From positions 62,001 to 126,000 of the forward strand of contig JAWCLO010000005.1 of assembly GCA_038850735.1 (NCBI GenBank): 64,000 nt of DNA. The letters run 5' to 3'. The notes under the pieces were generated by a model, which did no database searches, was not told the origin of the DNA, and saw only the letters and a program-made list of their open reading frames with translations. Of this stretch, positions 54,962 through 63,875 are shown one piece after another; position 1 is the first letter of the stretch, and the number at the start of each line of letters is the position of its first letter. The position numbers and the translations under genes were made by a program. This stretch comes from Methanomassiliicoccales archaeon (GTDB lineage Archaea > Thermoplasmatota > Thermoplasmata > Methanomassiliicoccales > JACIVX01).

Positions 54962-55405
54962 TCACCCAAAACGCCTAACTCGAACCTTGCTTTCATTGAG
55001 AATATTCTTTGAGAGCTCGTCGATATATTCGTCCTTATAAACCACTTCCTCTATACCAGCATTTACTAACATTTTCGCACAAAGGACGCAGGGGAAGTTT
55101 GTCGTGTAAATCGTGCCACCCTTGATACTTACTCCAAAATAGGCGGCCTGAATGATCGCATTCTGTTCGGCATGAACGCCTCGACACAACTCGTGTCTCG
55201 TACCGGATTCAACATTGTTTTGAACCCTCACACACCCCACTTCTGCGCAGTGTTTGAGGCCTCTTGGGGCACCATTGTAACCCGTTGCAAGAACGCGCTT
55301 TTCCTTCACTATCACGGCGCCCACCTGTCTTCTTAAACATGTTGAGCGGGTAGCCACTAATTCAGCCATCTTCATGAAGTAAGTGTCGTTGTCTGGTCTT
55401 GCCAT
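54962..55405 (-). CDS. dCMP (deoxycytidylate) deaminase
   Basis: Zinc-dependent deaminase of 147 residues converting dCMP to dUMP for thymidylate synthesis. Zinc and catalytic residues are HAE (78-80) and PCVLC (105-109). The extra [10 protein letters not shown] loop and the Cys/His insert HCAEVGCVR...HELC match the ComEB/dCMP deaminase family. It is upstream of the ATPase operon, with a gap of about 140 bp holding the latter's promoter. Confidence 0.9.
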   Translation of the reverse strand: MARPDNDTYFMKMAELVATRSTCLRRQVGAVIVKEKRVLATGYNGAPRGLKHCAEVGCVRVQNNVESGTRHELCRGVHAEQNAIIQAAYFGVSIKGGTIYTTNFPCVLCAKMLVNAGIEEVVYKDEYIDELSKNILNESKVRVRRFG

Positions 55406-55541
55406 CGCTACAGGATGTATGAACGTTGAGTATATCCTTTTTTCTTATGTAACAATGAGGCTTTGTATTTCCGCGTTAGCAAGTTCAATTGATCTTCAGC
55501 AAGGCGCCATTGTATGAGAGGCGATTATTTCTTATCATTTC

Positions 55542-56462
55542 ATGCTTATCAATCCACGGGAAAGTGAACCAATGATCAAGAACGCCGTTATTCGAATGGC
55601 AGTCAACATCGGCGTTGCGCTTGCTGCCGTACTTGTGATGTTTTTTGTACTTTTCGCGTACAGCGGAGTGTGGCCCCCGATGGTAGTAGTAGAATCCAGC
55701 AGCATGCAACACAGCGATTTGAAAAGCTCTATCGGCGTGATCGATACTGGAGATATCGTTATCGTAAAAAAGGCTAGAGGCGACTCGATAATTACTTATA
55801 TCGAAGGGGTCGCAGGTAACCACAGAACCTATGGAGATTATGGGGATGTGATCATCTATACAAGAGGCGCCGATTCAAGTTCAACGCCGATAATCCACAG
55901 GGCTTTTTGCAGAATCATTTACAATGCGACGGGAGGGGGATTCGACATTCCTTCGCTATCGCTTCTTCCTGAGTCTCAATGGAGAGTTCTACCAGGCGGA
56001 GAGCATGTCTGGTGGAATCTAAAAACAGTTGTTGAGATCTACCAAGTCGGTTATCTCGGCGTAACAGTTCGCCTTGATATTGCTAATATATTGCAATACT
56101 TTAATGCAAGTGGCAAGATGCCTCACGGCGGCTTGATCACAATGGGGGATCACAACTTCATCACTGAGGGGGGAATTCTCTACGGCTATTACGATCAGAT
56201 TTCGATTTTCAGAGAGCCAGTTAAAGATGATTGGATTCGAGGAAAGGCTAGAGGCGAGTTGCCGTGGTTCGGATTGTTGAAGCTATGGTTTGGTGGAGAT
56301 GCTCCCGCGAATATACCTGAGAACAGCAAAACGAATCTCATTATTACAATAACAATCGTTGTTCTCGTTCCCATTCTGCTGGACGCCACGAGCCTCATAT
56401 TAAAAAGCAAAGGTACAAGCATCTCTATGGAATTGAAAAGGTTTTTCCGTAAAAATCATTAG
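55542..56462 (+). CDS. Signal peptidase I, archaeal/ER (S26B) type
   Basis: Membrane protease that removes signal peptides, 306 residues. A transmembrane helix (about 20-42) is followed by the catalytic Ser54 in ESSSM and the catalytic His119 in PIIHR, the archaeal/ER replacement for the bacterial Lys, plus the GDHN motif (202-205). A second hydrophobic helix lies near 265-290. A large insert between 130 and 195 makes it longer than most archaeal enzymes. ATG 55542 or ATG 55572 may be the start; the latter lies closer to the family N-terminus. Confidence 0.87.
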   Translation: MLINPRESEPMIKNAVIRMAVNIGVALAAVLVMFFVLFAYSGVWPPMVVVESSSMQHSDLKSSIGVIDTGDIVIVKKARGDSIITYIEGVAGNHRTYGDYGDVIIYTRGADSSSTPIIHRAFCRIIYNATGGGFDIPSLSLLPESQWRVLPGGEHVWWNLKTVVEIYQVGYLGVTVRLDIANILQYFNASGKMPHGGLITMGDHNFITEGGILYGYYDQISIFREPVKDDWIRGKARGELPWFGLLKLWFGGDAPANIPENSKTNLIITITIVVLVPILLDATSLILKSKGTSISMELKRFFRKNH

Positions 56463-56573
56463 AAAGGAGGGGGGACTGTCGAAAAAAAGGAAGGGGAAAA
56501 ATTAGAAAGTAAATTCTGCTACGCATTTTAGTGTGTATAAATTTCTGCCGGCCTAAGAATAATCACCTAAGCG

Positions 56574-57809
56574 TTAAATGAGGGTTGTCTGGGTCTTCGG
56601 TCTGAAGTTTTTGAGCCCGCGCAACATCTCATCTTCTTCTAAAACCTTTTTTGCTTCGTGTGGCTGAACGCTAAGTTCAATTTCCTTCGTCCTTCCGCCC
56701 CTCCCGAAAGACCTTACCCGTGCATGAATAATTCCAAGCATGTCCAGCTCCGAGATAAGATCGGTAATCCTCCTTTGGGTCAGAACGGTAACGCCTATAG
56801 CCCTGCATAGTTCTCTATAAAGTTCGTACACATCACCAGTCGTCAGTCTCTCGTGACCTTTTTCTTCGTGCAGCACAATACTCATTAGTACGAGCTTGGA
56901 CTGCGTTGGCAGTGTTCTTATTGCCTCCGTCACGCAGTCAAGCTCAATTTTATTTTTCGCCTTATAGACGTGAGCTTCTGTGATTTTTTCATCATGATTG
57001 CGTTCGGCTATTTCTGCGGCAACCCTCAGCAGGTCAAGAGCGCGCCTCGCATCTCCGTGCTCCTGGGCCGCGAGTGCCGCGCACAGTGGAATCACACTTG
57101 GTTCAAGCACGCCATCTTCAAATGCAAGCGTGGCCCTCTGACTGAGAATGTCCTGGAGCTGCTCAGCGTTATACGGCGGGAAAACCATTTTTTCTTCTCC
57201 CAACCTACTTTTTACACGTGGATCCAGAAATTCGGTGAATGTGAGATCGTTAGATATCCCTATGAGCGAGACTTTTGCCTTTGCTAGATCATCATTTATT
57301 TTTGAAAGATGATAAAGAACGTCGTCTCCACTCTTGTAAACCAATTTGTCGAGCTCGTCAAGCACTATGATGTTGACTTTTCCCTCATCATCAATTTTTT
57401 CCTTTAAGATGTTGTAGACTCTCTCTGTACTCCACCCAGTAAACGGGATTCTCTCCCCAAAATCGCTGATAAGGCGATTTCCAATGTTCTGAAGCACGCC
57501 ATATTGAGTGTCCACAACTTCACAATTCATATAAAAGAAATTTATGCGATTAGAAGTAGTATCAGCCTTTCTCATTTCATTACCGAGATACTTGACGCAT
57601 GCTGTTTTGCCAGTCCCAGTCTTTCCGAAAATCAAAACATTTGATGGTCGATCCCCCCTTAAAGCTGTGGAAAGCACCGCTGCGAGCTGATTTATTTGCT
57701 GCTGTCGATGAGGAAGTTCATCTGGTATGTACGAGGGCCTTAGAATTTCGCGATTCTTTTTGAAGAGTGGTTTTGATTTGAGATATGGTTGAAAGATGTT
57801 GTCTTCCAT
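56574..57809 (-). CDS. cdc6: Orc1/Cdc6 origin-recognition initiator
   Basis: Archaeal Orc1/Cdc6 of 411 residues. Walker A is GKTGTGKT (62-69), Walker B LDELD (150-154), sensor 1 GISND (184-188), and sensor 2 GDARRAL; the C-terminal winged helix is about 320-405. All consensus residues are kept, unlike in the paralogue near 3.2 kb. ATG 57809 is 7 nt after a GGGGAGGA ribosome-binding site; the upstream extension is spurious. Two ORB-like elements lie immediately upstream, which is where euryarchaeal origins sit relative to their cognate orc1/cdc6. It should therefore be the initiator for the origin described here. Confidence 0.93.
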   Translation of the reverse strand: MEDNIFQPYLKSKPLFKKNREILRPSYIPDELPHRQQQINQLAAVLSTALRGDRPSNVLIFGKTGTGKTACVKYLGNEMRKADTTSNRINFFYMNCEVVDTQYGVLQNIGNRLISDFGERIPFTGWSTERVYNILKEKIDDEGKVNIIVLDELDKLVYKSGDDVLYHLSKINDDLAKAKVSLIGISNDLTFTEFLDPRVKSRLGEEKMVFPPYNAEQLQDILSQRATLAFEDGVLEPSVIPLCAALAAQEHGDARRALDLLRVAAEIAERNHDEKITEAHVYKAKNKIELDCVTEAIRTLPTQSKLVLMSIVLHEEKGHERLTTGDVYELYRELCRAIGVTVLTQRRITDLISELDMLGIIHARVRSFGRGGRTKEIELSVQPHEAKKVLEEDEMLRGLKNFRPKTQTTLI

Positions 57810-57855
57810 TTGGGTCCTCCCCCCAAGATAAAAAGGTATGGGAGCAATGCATCCC

Positions 57856-57877
57856 ACCCCTTTGTTTCCGATGGAAA
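57856..57877 (-). promoter_or_regulatory. ORB-like element 1
   Basis: Minus strand reads TTTCCATCGG then AAACAAAGGGGT. It keeps the core (TTCCA-n-n-GGAAAC-AAAGGGG) of euryarchaeal origin recognition boxes as I know them from Pyrococcus. It lies about 47 bp before the cdc6 start codon. Confidence 0.75.
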
Positions 57878-58020
57878 TCAAATCCTACTTTGAACAAACT
57901 ATCGAATAGCGTTCTGTATTACAAGAACTTTATTTTTATCTTCGTTCAAAAAAATACTAGGCATCTGGTGCAGATCTAGATCTTTCTGGATAAAAAGGAA
58001 AAATCTCTTCATGATGTCCT

Positions 58021-58042
58021 ACCCCTTTATTTCCTGTGGAGG
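58021..58042 (-). promoter_or_regulatory. ORB-like element 2
   Basis: Minus strand reads CCTCCACAGG then AAATAAAGGGGT, in the same orientation as element 1 and 144 bp from it (end to start). It is 21/22 identical to element 3. Confidence 0.78.
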
Positions 58043-58296
58043 TTGTCGGATCACTGTTGTGCCTTTTTGATGTGAGATCATAGATATCTGGATGAGTGGC
58101 AAGCTTCGATATGTCAAGAAGGATTTAAGATCCTCATTTCATTTGGAGTTTCAATGATCAATGCATGCTCTTTTGATCACTTATAGACTTTTTTCCGTTC
58201 CAAATCGAGGCATTCTCCCCTAGCTTTCGTGCTGTGATTAACAATAAGACTTTAGTTTATAAATTGAATAATTATATTCGTTGAAGGTGAATTGAG

Positions 58297-58731
58297 ATGC
58301 TCTGTAGTAAGGAGGAAGATGTCATTATCGTGAAGCTTGAAGACGGCGAAGATGTTCATTCAAATCTGATTAGGGTGGCAGAGAAATACGGTGTAGAGTG
58401 TGGATGGGTATTCAGCGGGATAGGTATATTAAGAGAATTTACTCTTGGATACTTCACTGGAAGGGAATATATAAAAAAATACTTCGGGCAACCTCACGAA
58501 TTGTTATCATTGACCGGCTCAATTACTATTAACACCGACGTCCCGATTCATTTGCATTGTTCTGTTTCAAACTCAAAATTTGAAGCTTTTGGCGGCCATT
58601 TATTCTCTGGAAAGGCCAATGTCCTTAATGAAGTATTAATCAAAAAGTTTGACAAAATAAAGCTTTCAAGAAAATACAATCCAAAGACACAATATAAAGA
58701 GCTTGACATTATTACAAACGATTGTATCTGA
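58297..58731 (+). CDS. PPC-domain (DUF296) DNA-binding-like protein
   Basis: A 144-residue protein containing one PPC (plant and prokaryote conserved, DUF296) domain: the DGEDVHSNLIRVAEKYGVECGWVFSGIGILREFTLGYF region and HLHCSVSNSKFEAFGGHLFSG, with conserved His and Gly. In plants such domains are part of AHL DNA-binding proteins; archaeal single-domain forms are trimeric and of unknown role. It sits inside the presumed origin. An AT-rich tract (58250-58282) and GAAGGTGA ribosome-binding site lie before ATG 58297. Confidence 0.85.
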   Translation: MLCSKEEDVIIVKLEDGEDVHSNLIRVAEKYGVECGWVFSGIGILREFTLGYFTGREYIKKYFGQPHELLSLTGSITINTDVPIHLHCSVSNSKFEAFGGHLFSGKANVLNEVLIKKFDKIKLSRKYNPKTQYKELDIITNDCI

Positions 58732-58892
58732 GATTATATTCAAATTTCTATCAAAAATAATTTGAAATACTATCCAACATTTTAATAACTATAAGCACTA
58801 CTGAGCGAAACGATAAAGACACCGTTCTTTTTATTAATTTAATTAAGCCTTGAAATTTAAGAAGTCGACATTAAAGTCGCAGCGAGATTACC
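58732..58892. other. AT-rich segment, possible unwinding element
   Basis: The space between the PPC-domain gene and hflX is strongly AT-rich (for example TTTTTATTAATTTAATTAAG near 58837-58856) and has no gene. It may hold the hflX promoter and may also be the easily melted part of the origin. Confidence 0.4.
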
Positions 58893-60173
58893 ATGAATGA
58901 AGTTCCAGACGGAGAAATAATACATGAAGGAATAAGAGGGAACGCGATAGTGCTCACTATTAGCAAGAATACAAAAGAACTAGAAGATCTTATCGAGTCT
59001 GCCGGGTATAGAGTATATTGTGAAGTAATTCAGAGAAGGAACTCACCAGAAGCGTCTACATTCTTAGGCAGAGGTAAATTAGAATCCGTCAAAGCGCTTC
59101 TTTCACAGCTCCCTGCAGATCTTGTGGTCGTTAACGGAGATCTAAAACCAGCTCAGCAATTCAATCTGGAAAGAGAATTGAAGATAAAATGCATTGATCG
59201 TGTTGGAATTGTACTCGAAATCTTTGCCAATAAAGCTCGAAGTAAGGAAGCAAAACTTCAAGTTGAGAGAGCACGGCTCAAATACGAAATACCATTCATT
59301 CGTGAGTGGATTCATAGAATAAAAATCGGAGAACGGGCGGGTCATTTCTCAGGCGGTGAATACGAAGCATCGATTTACTACGATCTAATAAGAAGAAGAG
59401 TAAAAAAGATCGATGATGAATTAAAGGAGCTTCGCAGATCACATCTTAAATTTAACAAAAAAGAAGAAAATAATGCTTACATTGTATCTCTTGCAGGATA
59501 CACTAATGCTGGAAAGTCAAGTTTGTTCTCTGCACTTACAAATAAAGATACTGTTATTGATGAGAAAATGTTCTCGACATTGCGACCTTTATCTGCGCGA
59601 ATTCGTAAAACGAAAAAGAACGTCATTCTTATAGATACAATCGGGTTTCTCGACAATCTTCCCGTCTTCCTCATCGAATCTTTCAAAAACACAATTGATG
59701 ATATATTTGAGGCAGATTTAGTATTGCTTGTTGTTGATATTTCAGAGAGTGTGGCTGAAATAGAAAGAAAGATTAATGCAAGTATGAAAATTCTTCTGCC
59801 CCAGGTAGATCCTAGGAACATTTTGTTGATCGGTAATAAGACAGATAAGCTGGACGACATTGCACTTAAGGATCGCAAGCGTCTTTTAGAGTCCTATAAG
59901 GATACAGCAGGTGTAATTCTCACATCTGCAAAGGATCGAGTTGGAGTGACGGAAATCCTCAACTTCATAACCAATCGCTTCGGAAATTTTGAATCGATGT
60001 CTTTGGAATTACCTTATAACGAGAAAACGAACGGCCTTATTTCATGGCTCAGCAAAAATGTGATTATAAATGACATAGTGTATTCGAATTGTGTAAGTAT
60101 ATCTTTTGAATTTTCCATAGCACTAAGGTCAACACTGATGCGGAAATTGTCTGAAATCAATGTTCAAATATGA
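58893..60173 (+). CDS. hflX: GTPase HflX
   Basis: Ribosome-associated GTPase of the HflX/Obg class, 426 residues. The HflX N-terminal domain (about 1-185) includes TFLGRGKLE and the NGDLKPAQQFNLE region (normally D-E-L-x-P-x-Q-x-R-N-L-E); a helical linker with GERAGHFSGGE follows. The G domain has G1 GYTNAGKS (202-209), DTIGF (G3) and NKTD (G4). It splits or rescues ribosomes and is found in both archaea and bacteria. Its location in the origin region is a feature of this genome and may be accidental. Confidence 0.92.
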   Translation: MNEVPDGEIIHEGIRGNAIVLTISKNTKELEDLIESAGYRVYCEVIQRRNSPEASTFLGRGKLESVKALLSQLPADLVVVNGDLKPAQQFNLERELKIKCIDRVGIVLEIFANKARSKEAKLQVERARLKYEIPFIREWIHRIKIGERAGHFSGGEYEASIYYDLIRRRVKKIDDELKELRRSHLKFNKKEENNAYIVSLAGYTNAGKSSLFSALTNKDTVIDEKMFSTLRPLSARIRKTKKNVILIDTIGFLDNLPVFLIESFKNTIDDIFEADLVLLVVDISESVAEIERKINASMKILLPQVDPRNILLIGNKTDKLDDIALKDRKRLLESYKDTAGVILTSAKDRVGVTEILNFITNRFGNFESMSLELPYNEKTNGLISWLSKNVIINDIVYSNCVSISFEFSIALRSTLMRKLSEINVQI

Positions 60174-60231
60174 TGGTTTGTAATTCGGTAAATGAATATA
60201 GCAATCATGTCGCTGCATGAATAAAACTTAT

Positions 60232-60253
60232 CTTCCACAGGAAATAAAGGGGT
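60232..60253 (+). promoter_or_regulatory. ORB-like element 3
   Basis: Plus strand reads CTTCCACAGG then AAATAAAGGGGT, 59 bp after the hflX stop. It is inverted relative to elements 1 and 2, so the boxes point away from each other with about 2.2 kb between. Confidence 0.75.
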
Positions 60254-60312
60254 CCCTCCGATCTAATCCATAGACAAAAAACACGTCAAAAAAAGAAAGC
60301 TTGAATCAAATA

Positions 60313-60699
60313 TTACTTCAAATTAAATTCTCTTTTCTTGTTTTTCAAATCAGCTTCGTACTTCTTTGGCAGTCTCCACGCAAGATATTCAATCTCATCA
60401 AGATTCGAAATGAACTCCGATTTGCTTTTTGTCGAAATCCACCTGCGAAACCTAACGGCCATTGAAAAGAACTTCAAACCCCATCCAATACCAATAACTA
60501 GGAGAATAATGCCGATTGCCACGCAGTAATAACACCAAGCCTTAGGTATTAGTTCAGAACCTGAAAAAAATGAAACCGCAGAGGCTCCAATTAGCAGTAA
60601 TCCTACAATGAAGAGTGTAAGTGAGATGTGTAGGGCAAACTGAACATGAAGCGGTTTTGACACATCTGGTATATTGCCATCATTCCTTTTATTTCTCAC
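60313..60699 (-). CDS. Small membrane protein with two helices
   Basis: A 128-residue protein with two hydrophobic segments (about 25-48 and 54-78), a polar N-terminus and a charged C-terminal tail (KSKSEFISNLDEIEYLAWRLPKKYEADLKNKKREF, in part). No characterised family recognised; the arrangement resembles small two-helix membrane proteins of Thermoplasmata, but that is a weak impression. It is the only minus-strand gene to the right of the origin. ATG 60699 is the first start. Confidence 0.65.
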   Translation of the reverse strand: MRNKRNDGNIPDVSKPLHVQFALHISLTLFIVGLLLIGASAVSFFSGSELIPKAWCYYCVAIGIILLVIGIGWGLKFFSMAVRFRRWISTKSKSEFISNLDEIEYLAWRLPKKYEADLKNKKREFNLK

Positions 60700-60832
60700 T
60701 ATGGGAAATTGACAACTTTTTTGGTTTAACCTCTTTCAAATCAACCCAGATCAGGTGCAGTGAAAAACTAATTGTAACCACCATCTACGAATCGCCGCTC
60801 GATATGTGCTAAATAGCGATGCCGGTGAGTTT

Positions 60833-61195
60833 ATGGAAAGAAAAATAGCAATTTTAGGAGCGCTCGCAATCACTTGTCTCACGTTACTTTTCACTCTGAG
60901 TTGTTTAGAACCGACTCCGATCACGAACTTCAGTGAAATCCCACGAGAAGATGGTAGATATATCATTATTCTTTGCGAGGTGAGCAACGTGAGGGAGGCG
61001 AAAGGTGGATGGATATTAGAACTTTCAGACTTTTACAGTCATACTATACGAGCATTCTGCGGCTCATCTATCATCGATGAAGCGCCTAATCCAGGCACAG
61101 TAATCTTTGCAGGTGCTGATGTTTCAGACAACGGAGAATTTCTATTTTTGAAGTCAATTGAGATATACAAAAATCAATACGATGCCACTTTTTGA
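60833..61195 (+). CDS. Exported or membrane-anchored OB-fold-like protein
   Basis: A 120-residue protein with an N-terminal hydrophobic segment (about 5-22) that looks like a signal anchor, followed by a small beta-rich domain (YIIILCEVSNVREAKGGWILELSDFYSHTIRAF and GTVIFAGADVSDNGEFLFLKSIEIY). The repeating strands fit an OB-fold. I know no named family. ATG 60833 follows a GGTGAG ribosome-binding site; a GTG at 60806 would add a non-hydrophobic prefix. A Cys directly after the hydrophobic segment (LLFTLSC) could be a lipid-attachment site. Confidence 0.62.
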   Translation: MERKIAILGALAITCLTLLFTLSCLEPTPITNFSEIPREDGRYIIILCEVSNVREAKGGWILELSDFYSHTIRAFCGSSIIDEAPNPGTVIFAGADVSDNGEFLFLKSIEIYKNQYDATF

Positions 61196-61263
61196 AATTG
61201 GATCAAAATCACGAAAATTTAATGAAGTTGCGAGGTGTGTGACTCCGACCAAAAAGGTGCGCT

Positions 61264-62598
61264 ATGATTGTCGCTATTGATGATACGGACTCGACAAATG
61301 GTATGTGTACGACGTACTTAGCAACGAAAATCATCGAGGAATTGAGTGAGTATGATTTAGTAGGCATGCCCCGACTCGTGCGCCTCAACCCAGCGGTTCC
61401 CTGGAAAACCCGCGGTAATGGCGCAATTGCATTCAGGTTGGGGAAGGGACGAGGCAAGAAGCGACACATCGGCATGATTGCCGGTCGCGCGTTGTATTCG
61501 TACGAAAACGGCGTATCTTGGGGCGACCCCTCGGAGATTATAAGGCGCTGTAGAGAAGTCGTTGCAAAGTGGTCGAAAATTGACGAGGGAGCAAGTCCTG
61601 GGCTTATTGTCACGCCTAAAAAACCGCGAGAGATATTTTACTGGGATGCAGTGAGGGGAATCGTGGAAAAATCCCTTGTAGAGCAAGAATTAACAAGGCT
61701 TGGCGCCTTTAAGTATGAGCTCGCCGGCGGGAGAGGAATCATCGGTGCGACGGCTGCGGCTGCTTGGCGCCCAAAAGATCGAACATATGAGATCATTACC
61801 TATCGCCAAGAGATAAATTGGGGGAAAGAAAGATTGATCGATGAGGCAACGGTCAAAGCCCTCGATCATGCTTTCCCCTCTACCTTCAATAACTATGATT
61901 CTGATAGTGGCAGAATTGCCATCGCCCCGCATTCACCGTGTCCCGTGCTCTTCGGCATTAGAGCCGATGATCTTGAGGAATTAATACCTGCCATGGAGTC
62001 GATCAGAGGTGAGAGGCCAGAAAGCTGGATTATCTACCTTACAAATCAGGGCACGGACGATCATATCATAGTCAATTGGAAATCGGTGGAACCCAATAGG
62101 TCCTATGCCGTTGAAGGAAATGTTGCTAGCGATCCGGTCACAATAAAAGGTGGTCATGTCGTCTTCAAACTGAAACCTAGGCGTTTCCCGCAAACGATCG
62201 ATTGTACTGCCTACGAGCCTTCGAAAGGATTCAGGTATGTTGTGAGAAAGCTTCGGCCCGGGGATAAGGTAATCGTATACGGGGAAATGAGGGAAGAACC
62301 TAGAACGCTTAACTTGGAAAAATTGAAAGTCTTAAAATTAGTGGAAGCCAGAAAAAAAGTTGCAAACCCCCTCTGCCCAAATTGCGGAAGACATATGAAG
62401 TCAGCCGGCTCATCCGCAGGTTACCGTTGCAGACGCTGCGGTACAAAAGCTCGAGTCGACGAGGCGGAATACAGCGTTGCGGAGCGCGGGATTAGAGAGG
62501 GATGGTATGAGCCCCCCGTGTGCTCCCGCAGGCATTTGAGCAAACCGCTCAAGAGACTTGCTTCAAAGTCCCTGCGAAAAATTCAGCCTGTTTTTTGA
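61264..62598 (+). CDS. tiaS: tRNA(Ile2) 2-agmatinylcytidine synthetase TiaS
   Basis: Modifies C34 of tRNA-Ile(CAU) with agmatine so that it reads AUA, an archaea-specific reaction; 444 residues. Features: N-terminal DDTDS (6-10), the catalytic TCKD-domain-like part, the FLD domain, an OB-fold (about 280-360, with RPGDKVIVYGEM), and a C-terminal zinc ribbon with CPNCG ... CRRCG. A AAATTTAAT box at about 61215-61223 and a GGTG ribosome-binding site precede ATG 61264. It is monocistronic. Confidence 0.93.
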   Translation: MIVAIDDTDSTNGMCTTYLATKIIEELSEYDLVGMPRLVRLNPAVPWKTRGNGAIAFRLGKGRGKKRHIGMIAGRALYSYENGVSWGDPSEIIRRCREVVAKWSKIDEGASPGLIVTPKKPREIFYWDAVRGIVEKSLVEQELTRLGAFKYELAGGRGIIGATAAAAWRPKDRTYEIITYRQEINWGKERLIDEATVKALDHAFPSTFNNYDSDSGRIAIAPHSPCPVLFGIRADDLEELIPAMESIRGERPESWIIYLTNQGTDDHIIVNWKSVEPNRSYAVEGNVASDPVTIKGGHVVFKLKPRRFPQTIDCTAYEPSKGFRYVVRKLRPGDKVIVYGEMREEPRTLNLEKLKVLKLVEARKKVANPLCPNCGRHMKSAGSSAGYRCRRCGTKARVDEAEYSVAERGIREGWYEPPVCSRRHLSKPLKRLASKSLRKIQPVF

Positions 62599-62670
62599 AC
62601 TCAGGGAATTTTAAAATAATCTCCAATTGTTAGAGTTTGCATCATCAGGGAAAGTTGAAGGTGAAATAAA

Positions 62671-63846
62671 ATGAAAGAGGTCGTAATACTCAGTGCTGCC
62701 AGGACAGCTGTTGGAAAATTTGGAGGCTCTCTTAAGGACGTACCCGTCTATGAACTCGGCGCTCAGGTGATCAGAGAAGCGGTGAAAAGGGCAGGTCTTG
62801 AACCGAACGACATACAGGAATGTATCATGGGGATATGTCTCCCAGCAGGAGTTGGCCAAAATCCTGCGCGCATGGCTGCGCTCAAGGCGGGACTTCCGTG
62901 CGAAATCGGATCGTTCAACATCAATAAGATGTGCGGTTCAGGTCTGAAATCTGTAATGCTTGCTGCTAATGCTATAAAGGCTGGAGAGTGCGACGTGATT
63001 GTGGCTGGCGGTATGGAAAATATGAGTGCTGCCCCCTACCTGCTGCCACAAGCTCGTTGGGGATATAGAATGAACGATGGAAAGGTCGTCGACCACATGA
63101 TTTTTGATGGCCTCTACGATTCAAATGTAAACATGCTGATGGGCATGACTGGGGAGATTGTTGCTGAAAAGTACAATGTGACAAGAGAAGAAGCAGATCT
63201 TCTCGCGTATCAAAGCCACATCAAAGCCCTTGAGGCCATACGAACAGGTCGTTTCGAAAAAGAAATCGTGCCAATAATGGTGAGTGCTAAGAAGGGTGAG
63301 GTAGAGTTCAAAATTGACGAGGGCGTCAGACCTGATATTTCCTTGGAAGGACTTGCCAAGCTGAAGCCTGTTTTTAAAGAGGACGGCGTGGTCACTGCTG
63401 GGAATTCGTCGCAAATCAGCGACGGAGCTGCAGCAGTGGTCGTTTCTTCAAGAGAATTTGCCGAAACCCGTGGCATAGAGCCTATTGCAACCATAGTGGA
63501 CTACAACACAAGCGGTGTCAAGCCAGAATACATCATGGAAGCACCGATTCCAACAGTGCGAGCGCTTCTTAGCAGAAATAATATGACGATCGATGATATC
63601 GACCTCTTCGAGCATAACGAGGCGTTCGCGACAGCATCCGTAGCTGTCAAGCGTGAGTTAGGGGTTCCTGATGAAATCTTCAACGTGAACGGAGGTGCCG
63701 TTGCATTGGGCCACCCCATCGGGTGCAGCGGTGCGAGGGTCCTCACCACTTTACTCTATGCTATGCAAGATAGGAACAAGCACACGGGGCTGCTCACGCT
63801 GTGCCTCGGCGGGGGGAATGCAGTTGCAATGATCGTAAGAATGTAA
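62671..63846 (+). CDS. Acetyl-CoA C-acetyltransferase (thiolase)
   Basis: A 391-residue biosynthetic-type thiolase. The acyl-carrier Cys is C88 in NKMCGSG, the catalytic His is in the GHPIGCSGAR motif, and the second Cys is in LCLGGGNA; the NEAF motif is intact (EHNEAFA). It condenses two acetyl-CoA or cleaves 3-ketoacyl-CoA. It resembles bacterial-type thiolases of beta-oxidation or butyrate pathways rather than the archaeal HMG-CoA-linked thiolase, which lacks this full C-terminal signature. A GAAGGTGA ribosome-binding site precedes ATG. The 3-hydroxybutyryl-CoA dehydrogenase gene follows within 30 nt, so they form a pathway operon. Confidence 0.93.
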   Translation: MKEVVILSAARTAVGKFGGSLKDVPVYELGAQVIREAVKRAGLEPNDIQECIMGICLPAGVGQNPARMAALKAGLPCEIGSFNINKMCGSGLKSVMLAANAIKAGECDVIVAGGMENMSAAPYLLPQARWGYRMNDGKVVDHMIFDGLYDSNVNMLMGMTGEIVAEKYNVTREEADLLAYQSHIKALEAIRTGRFEKEIVPIMVSAKKGEVEFKIDEGVRPDISLEGLAKLKPVFKEDGVVTAGNSSQISDGAAAVVVSSREFAETRGIEPIATIVDYNTSGVKPEYIMEAPIPTVRALLSRNNMTIDDIDLFEHNEAFATASVAVKRELGVPDEIFNVNGGAVALGHPIGCSGARVLTTLLYAMQDRNKHTGLLTLCLGGGNAVAMIVRM

Positions 63847-63875
63847 AGGTTGATATAGGTGGGCTAGGGGAGAGC

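Larger units (their letters stand above)
57810..60260. other. Predicted chromosomal replication origin region
   Basis: The region bounded by the cdc6 5' end and the element after hflX contains three ORB-like sites and two AT-rich stretches. The 487-bp space 57810-58296 has no gene and holds the first two sites. The cdc6 and ATPase genes run leftward and the genes after 58297 mostly rightward, the divergent layout seen at many archaeal origins. Confidence 0.65.

Noticed and set aside
57640-57680. ORB-like string inside cdc6 (TTCCACAG then a G-run on the minus strand)
   Set aside because: The middle is two bases short and lacks the AAATAAAGGGG block; it is explained by the coding sequence around the TALRGDRP region.
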